Shown one piece after another: positions 60,908-64,000 of a stretch of 64,000 bases of DNA. Positions within the stretch are counted from its first letter, which is position 1. Each line of letters opens with the position of its first letter. The stretch is taken from NCBI RefSeq assembly GCF_014191505.1, contig NZ_JACHWS010000001.1:1178001-1242000 (forward strand). The letters run 5' to 3'. Origin of the DNA: Hoyosella altamirensis. Its GTDB lineage: Bacteria > Actinomycetota > Actinomycetes > Mycobacteriales > Mycobacteriaceae. A program made the position numbers and the translations under genes. The notes under the pieces were generated by a model. The model ran no database searches. It was not told the origin of the DNA and saw only the letters and a list, made by a program, of their open reading frames with translations.

Positions 60908-61231
60908 GTGGCCACAATCAGCACCCATGTTCTCGATACTGTCAAGGGCCTGCCCGCCACCGGGCTCACCGTGGTCCTGCAGGCACAGGACGGCGCCGAG
61001 ATCGCCTCAGTCGTCACCGATGGTGACGGGCGCGTCAGCGACGTTGCTGGAGACGACCTTCCCACAGGTGTGCTGCGTCTGGTCTTCGGCACCGGGGCGT
61101 ACTTTGCGGCGCGAGGCGTGCAGGCTTTCCACCCGGAAGTGGTGGTGTCGATCTCACTGACCGAACACCGCCACTACCATGTGCCGCTCCTGATTTCGCC
61201 GTTCTCGTACACGACGTACCGGGGAACCTGA
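60908..61231 (+). CDS. uraH: 5-Hydroxyisourate hydrolase
   Basis: A 107-residue transthyretin-like protein that hydrolyses 5-hydroxyisourate to OHCU in urate degradation. It has ISTHVLDTVKGLPATGLTVV with the catalytic His, RLVFGTGAYFAARG, EHRHYHVPLLISPFSYTTYR and the terminal YRGT (family YRG[ST]). GTG 60908 is chosen because GAAAGG stands 8 bases before; GTG 60899 is also in frame. No other urate gene (uricase, OHCU decarboxylase) is in the window, which is unusual. Confidence 0.93.
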   Translation: MATISTHVLDTVKGLPATGLTVVLQAQDGAEIASVVTDGDGRVSDVAGDDLPTGVLRLVFGTGAYFAARGVQAFHPEVVVSISLTEHRHYHVPLLISPFSYTTYRGT

Positions 61232-63148
61232 TCAGAGGTTCTGCGTTAGCCGTTCGGCGAGCAAACGAGTGAAACGCGCAGGATCCCGCAGTTCGCCGCC
61301 TTCCGAGAGCACAGCCATTCCGTAAAGCAGTTCGGCGGTCTGGGAAAGAGCCGGGTCGTCAGCACGCTCGCCATGCGCGTCACGAAGACTCGTCACGAGT
61401 GGGTGCGCTGGGTTGAGTTCGAGGATCCGCTTGACCTTAGGAAGCGGCTGACCTGACGCGCGATACAGCTTCTCCAGCGTCGGCGTCATATCGAACGTGT
61501 CACCAACCAGGCACGCGGGCGAGGTAGTGAGGCGCGAAGAGAGTCGCGCGTCTTTGATCTCATCGCCAAGCGTTGTCTTGAGCCAATCGAGAACGTCAGC
61601 GAACTCCTTGTCCCGTTCCTCCTGCTTGGATTTGTCATCGTCACTCGGTTCGTCCTCCAGGTCGACGTCGCCCTTGGCGATCGACTTCAGGGGCTTGCCG
61701 TCATACTCGCCTACCGCGTCTACCCACATCTCGTCAACGGGATCGGTGAGGACGAGCACTTCGACGCCCTTCGCGCGGAAAGCCTCCATATGGGGTGAGT
61801 TCTCAATGAGTTCGCGCGTCTCGCCAGTCATGTAGTAGATCGCATCCTGCTTCTCGCCCATGCGATCCACGTATGCCTTGAGGGTCGTGACCTCTTCCTC
61901 AGATGACTCATCGCTGCTTGCCCGGGTCGACGCGAACGACGCGATTTCGAGCAGCGTCTCCCGGTTTTCCGTGTCCGAGAGCAGGCCCTCCTTCAGGACG
62001 CGGCCGAACTGCGACCAGAATGTGCGGTACTTATCCGCGTCAAGGTCCTTGATTGCTCCAAGAACTTTCTTGACGAGCCGCTTCTGAATCCGTTTGATCT
62101 GGCGGTCCTGCTGCAAAATTTCCCGCGAAACGTTGAGTGACAGATCCTGAGCGTCGACAACGCCTTTGACGAAGCGCAGATACTGGGGCATCAACTCTTC
62201 GCAGTTGTCCATGATGAACACGCGTTTGACGTAGAGCTGCACGCCCCGAGTGTGTTCCCGGGTGAAGAGGTCGAAGGGCGCCTGCGACGGTATGAAGAGC
62301 AGTGCCTGATACTCGAACGTGCCCTCGGCCCTCATCGCGATGGTTTCGAGTGGCTCATCCCAAGCGTGACTGACGTGCTTGTAGAACTCGTTGTACTCGT
62401 CAGCGCTGACTTCGTCCTTGGGACGTGCCCACAGCGCCTTCATCGAGTTCAATGTGACGGTTTCAATGGTGGTTTCGTCGTCGGTGGTGCGTTCGATTTC
62501 CATCCTGATCGGCCAGGAGATGAAATCGGAGTACCGCTTGACGATCTCCCTGATCTTCCATTCCTTCGTATAGTCGAAGAGATGATCATCGGAGTCTTCG
62601 GGCTTGAGGTGCAGGGTGATTTCTGTGCCCTGCGGGGCAGTGTCGATGGTTTCGATCGTGTAGGTGCCCGTGCCCTGGGATTCCCACCGCGTGGCGGTGT
62701 CCTCCCCAGCACGTCGCGTCACCATGGTGACGTTGTCGGCAACCATGAATGTCGAGTAAAAGCCGATTCCGAACTGGCCGATAAGGTCGGCTGGGGCTTC
62801 AGCATCCTTCGCTTCGGCGAGCGCGCGGCGCAACTCACCCGTGCCCGATTTCGCCAGCGTTCCAATAAGTTCGACGACCTCGTCACGTGACATGCCGATA
62901 CCGTTGTCCCGCACCGTGAGCGTGCGTTTATCCGGATCCGGCGCTATCTCGATGTGCAGGTCGCTTGTGTCTATCTGCAGATCCTTGTCGCGAAACGCCT
63001 CGATCCGCGCTTTGTCGAGCGCGTCCGAAGCGTTGGAAATCAGTTCACGCAGAAACGTGTCCTTGTTGGAGTACACCGAATGAATCATCAGCTCAAGAAG
63101 CTGACGTGCCTCCGCCTGGAATGTGCGTTCCTCGACCTGAGTGCTCAC
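61232..63148 (-). CDS. htpG: Chaperone HtpG (Hsp90)
   Basis: A 638-residue bacterial Hsp90. N-terminal GHKL ATPase signatures are present: LISNASDALDKARIEAF, TVRDNGIGMSRDEVVELIGT, LIGQFGIGFYSTFMVAD; the middle domain has GVQLYVKRVFIMDNCEELMP and LNVSREILQQDRQIKRIQKR. The end region LYGMAVLSEGGELRDPARFT is typical. It starts GTG 63148 with GGAGGAATAGTCA. No CIRCE element is visible upstream. It ends one base after the uraH stop (convergent). Confidence 0.96.
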   Translation of the reverse strand: MSTQVEERTFQAEARQLLELMIHSVYSNKDTFLRELISNASDALDKARIEAFRDKDLQIDTSDLHIEIAPDPDKRTLTVRDNGIGMSRDEVVELIGTLAKSGTGELRRALAEAKDAEAPADLIGQFGIGFYSTFMVADNVTMVTRRAGEDTATRWESQGTGTYTIETIDTAPQGTEITLHLKPEDSDDHLFDYTKEWKIREIVKRYSDFISWPIRMEIERTTDDETTIETVTLNSMKALWARPKDEVSADEYNEFYKHVSHAWDEPLETIAMRAEGTFEYQALLFIPSQAPFDLFTREHTRGVQLYVKRVFIMDNCEELMPQYLRFVKGVVDAQDLSLNVSREILQQDRQIKRIQKRLVKKVLGAIKDLDADKYRTFWSQFGRVLKEGLLSDTENRETLLEIASFASTRASSDESSEEEVTTLKAYVDRMGEKQDAIYYMTGETRELIENSPHMEAFRAKGVEVLVLTDPVDEMWVDAVGEYDGKPLKSIAKGDVDLEDEPSDDDKSKQEERDKEFADVLDWLKTTLGDEIKDARLSSRLTTSPACLVGDTFDMTPTLEKLYRASGQPLPKVKRILELNPAHPLVTSLRDAHGERADDPALSQTAELLYGMAVLSEGGELRDPARFTRLLAERLTQNL

Positions 63149-63287
63149 TGACTATTCCTCCCGTTTCGTACTGGCCTGACAGCCGACGAAATAGTACTCG
63201 GATTCGGGGCAAGCCGACCACTGCCGGGAGGCAGGAGCGTCCAGCAGGGCGGCCGCGTTGCGGCGGCTCTGCTGCATCGTCAGCGCG

Positions 63288-63518
63288 CTACCAGGGGCGG
63301 GAGAAAGTGAGGTCTCCGAACCAGGTGTGACAGATGATCACTGGCCCGAAGAAGGGGAACTGCGCCTCCTCGCAATAGGGGAAGAGCACGGCGTGCGCTG
63401 GCTGGACGCCGGGTCGCTCCGGTGTCTCAGCGACCGCGGCCGCGGGCGCCGCGAGCGCGAGGCCTAGGGCCAGCGCGGCTCCGCACATTGCGTGTGATTT
63501 TTTGCGCGAACGGGCCAT
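63288..63518 (-). CDS. Small secreted protein, paralogue 2
   Basis: A 76-residue exported protein. The signal peptide MARSRKKSHAMCGAALALGL continues ALAAPAAAVAE. The mature part RPGVQPAHAVLFPYCEEAQF and IICHTWFGDLTFSRPW repeats the motif of paralogue 1 (60557-60805), including PGVQPAHAV, PYCE and CHT..GD.TF. The start is confident: GAGGAGGCAGAA before ATG 63518. It stands upstream of htpG on the same strand, with about 140 bases between. Function unknown. Confidence 0.75.
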   Translation of the reverse strand: MARSRKKSHAMCGAALALGLALAAPAAAVAETPERPGVQPAHAVLFPYCEEAQFPFFGPVIICHTWFGDLTFSRPW

Positions 63519-63624
63519 TTCTGCCTCCTCGGAATCATTCGAGATCCACGTGATCAAGCATGACACGAAGGAGGGCACGAACGGCAGGGTCTGTGGGCTA
63601 TTTCAGCCTCGAACCACAACCCAG

Positions 63625-64000
63625 CTAGGAGGTCGCAGTGAACCGGTCAGCCGATTCACCCCGCAACCGGCCTGCGGGCAGTTTCCTGCCGCAGATGACG
63701 AGCAGGAGGTCCTGGGCGAGACCTTCCACGGTGGCACCGGTGCCGAACGTGAAGTCGAGGTCCGTGGCCGCTAGCCGAACTCCTGACAGGTCCGCGCCGA
63801 AGAACTTCACCGACGACGAGTTCGGTGTCGTGTCGGCGAGAACGATGGCGAGTCGCTGAGGGGGTACCAGATATTCGAGTCCGAGCGCCACAGTGATGTC
63901 GAGGCCGTGGATGATGTCGTGCCCCAGCGGTGCTTCATATCCCGACCCTGGTGGTTTCCACGGATGATCTGCGTTGGCGTGCAGCAGCCCAGCGAGTTCG
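63625..64000 (-). CDS. Maleylpyruvate isomerase family mycothiol-dependent enzyme, N-terminus cut
   Basis: The C-terminal about 125 residues of a DinB-fold protein of the mycothiol-dependent maleylpyruvate isomerase family. The visible segments are GHDIIHGLDITVALGLEYLV with the HGxD-type metal ligand, then VPPQRLAIVLADTT, GVRLAATDLDFTFGTGATVE and GLAQDLLLVICGRKLPAGRL, the usual C-domain of TIGR03083-type proteins. The 5' part continues past the right window edge. The 106 bases between its stop and the small secreted gene contain only that gene's ribosome site. Confidence 0.8.
   Translation of the reverse strand, partial: ELAGLLHANADHPWKPPGSGYEAPLGHDIIHGLDITVALGLEYLVPPQRLAIVLADTTPNSSSVKFFGADLSGVRLAATDLDFTFGTGATVEGLAQDLLLVICGRKLPAGRLRGESADRFTATS

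Noticed and set aside
63149-63287. CIRCE-like heat-shock operator before htpG
   Set aside because: No TTAGCACTC-N9-GAGTGCTAA or good approximation is present; only a weak TTTCGT/ACGAAA repeat is seen.
1-64000. CRISPR arrays, tRNA/rRNA genes, insertion sequences, prophage or restriction-modification genes
   Set aside because: None found by eye: no regularly spaced repeats, transposase motifs, terminal repeats or cloverleaf-like stretches were visible. A tRNAscan and IS search would confirm.

Overview
The window reads as a chromosomal stretch of a mycolic-acid actinomycete (order Mycobacteriales). The DNA is high in G+C by eye and GTG starts are frequent. Gene content agrees: a FadE10-type acyl-CoA dehydrogenase, two mycothiol-linked DinB-fold isomerase relatives, DUF5709 and DUF5302 proteins, HtpG, an actinobacterial-type PEP carboxylase and many Tat or lipobox-bearing secreted proteins. 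The somewhat moderate G+C suggests a Hoyosella/Amycolicicoccus-like lineage rather than Mycobacterium, but that is a guess. I see no rRNA, tRNA, CRISPR, insertion sequence, phage gene or origin.

Layout. 0-5.2 kb: a cut-off acyl-CoA dehydrogenase and an NRDE protein face a coupled pair of Tat lipoproteins, a multicopper oxidase and a bicovalent-flavin oxidase. 5.2-17 kb: small actinobacterial families, an esterase, a FadD ligase, a CoA-type Nudix hydrolase, a hotdog protein, fadE10, a CapA-like phosphoesterase, a PIG-L deacetylase and a WYL regulator. 17-28.5 kb: a PPOX-fold protein, a Bcr/CflA exporter, a class A penicillin-binding protein, a patatin-PfkB pair, a lipoprotein, a second multicopper oxidase and a DUF2339 membrane protein. 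28.5-32 kb: two very small proteins, a TetR/VOC pair around a clear double operator, and a neutral ceramidase. 32-36 kb: an ECF sigma/anti-sigma pair divergent from a four-gene cell-envelope cluster (PF03640 lipoprotein, anchored protein, DUF6529 membrane protein with three membrane histidines, Tat-Rieske lipoprotein). 36-44.6 kb: a methyltransferase, an ABA4-like/membrane pair opposite MerR plus a FAD monooxygenase, a frameshifted ASCH-like gene, a 69-residue protein, DJ-1, secreted lipase, S4, GntR and flavodoxin genes. 44.7-57 kb: ppc, hydrolases, a LemA-DUF2207 pair, a universal stress protein, an amidase, a large FAD/Fe-S dehydrogenase and a COG2426 membrane protein. 57-64 kb: ArsR with an SRPBCC protein, a stand-alone Clp-N protein with its own small HTH protein under a paired palindromic promoter, a thioesterase, uraH, htpG, two paralogous tiny secreted proteins and a cut-off mycothiol-dependent isomerase.

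How the genes work together. Three themes recur. The first is extracytoplasmic redox chemistry: two multicopper oxidases, a Tat-exported flavin oxidase and the Rieske/DUF6529 cluster. The second is fatty-acid and lipid handling: FadD, FadE10 and other acyl-CoA enzymes, patatin, ceramidase, lipase and esterases. The third is small local regulator-plus-target units whose operators can be read directly: TetR/VOC, MerR, ArsR/SRPBCC and HTH/Clp-N. The signals I consider most novel are a conserved paired-palindrome element present twice (6.3 and 17.3 kb), the envelope Rieske/DUF6529 cluster, the Clp-N/HTH unit, and several proteins under 80 residues including a secreted paralogous pair.
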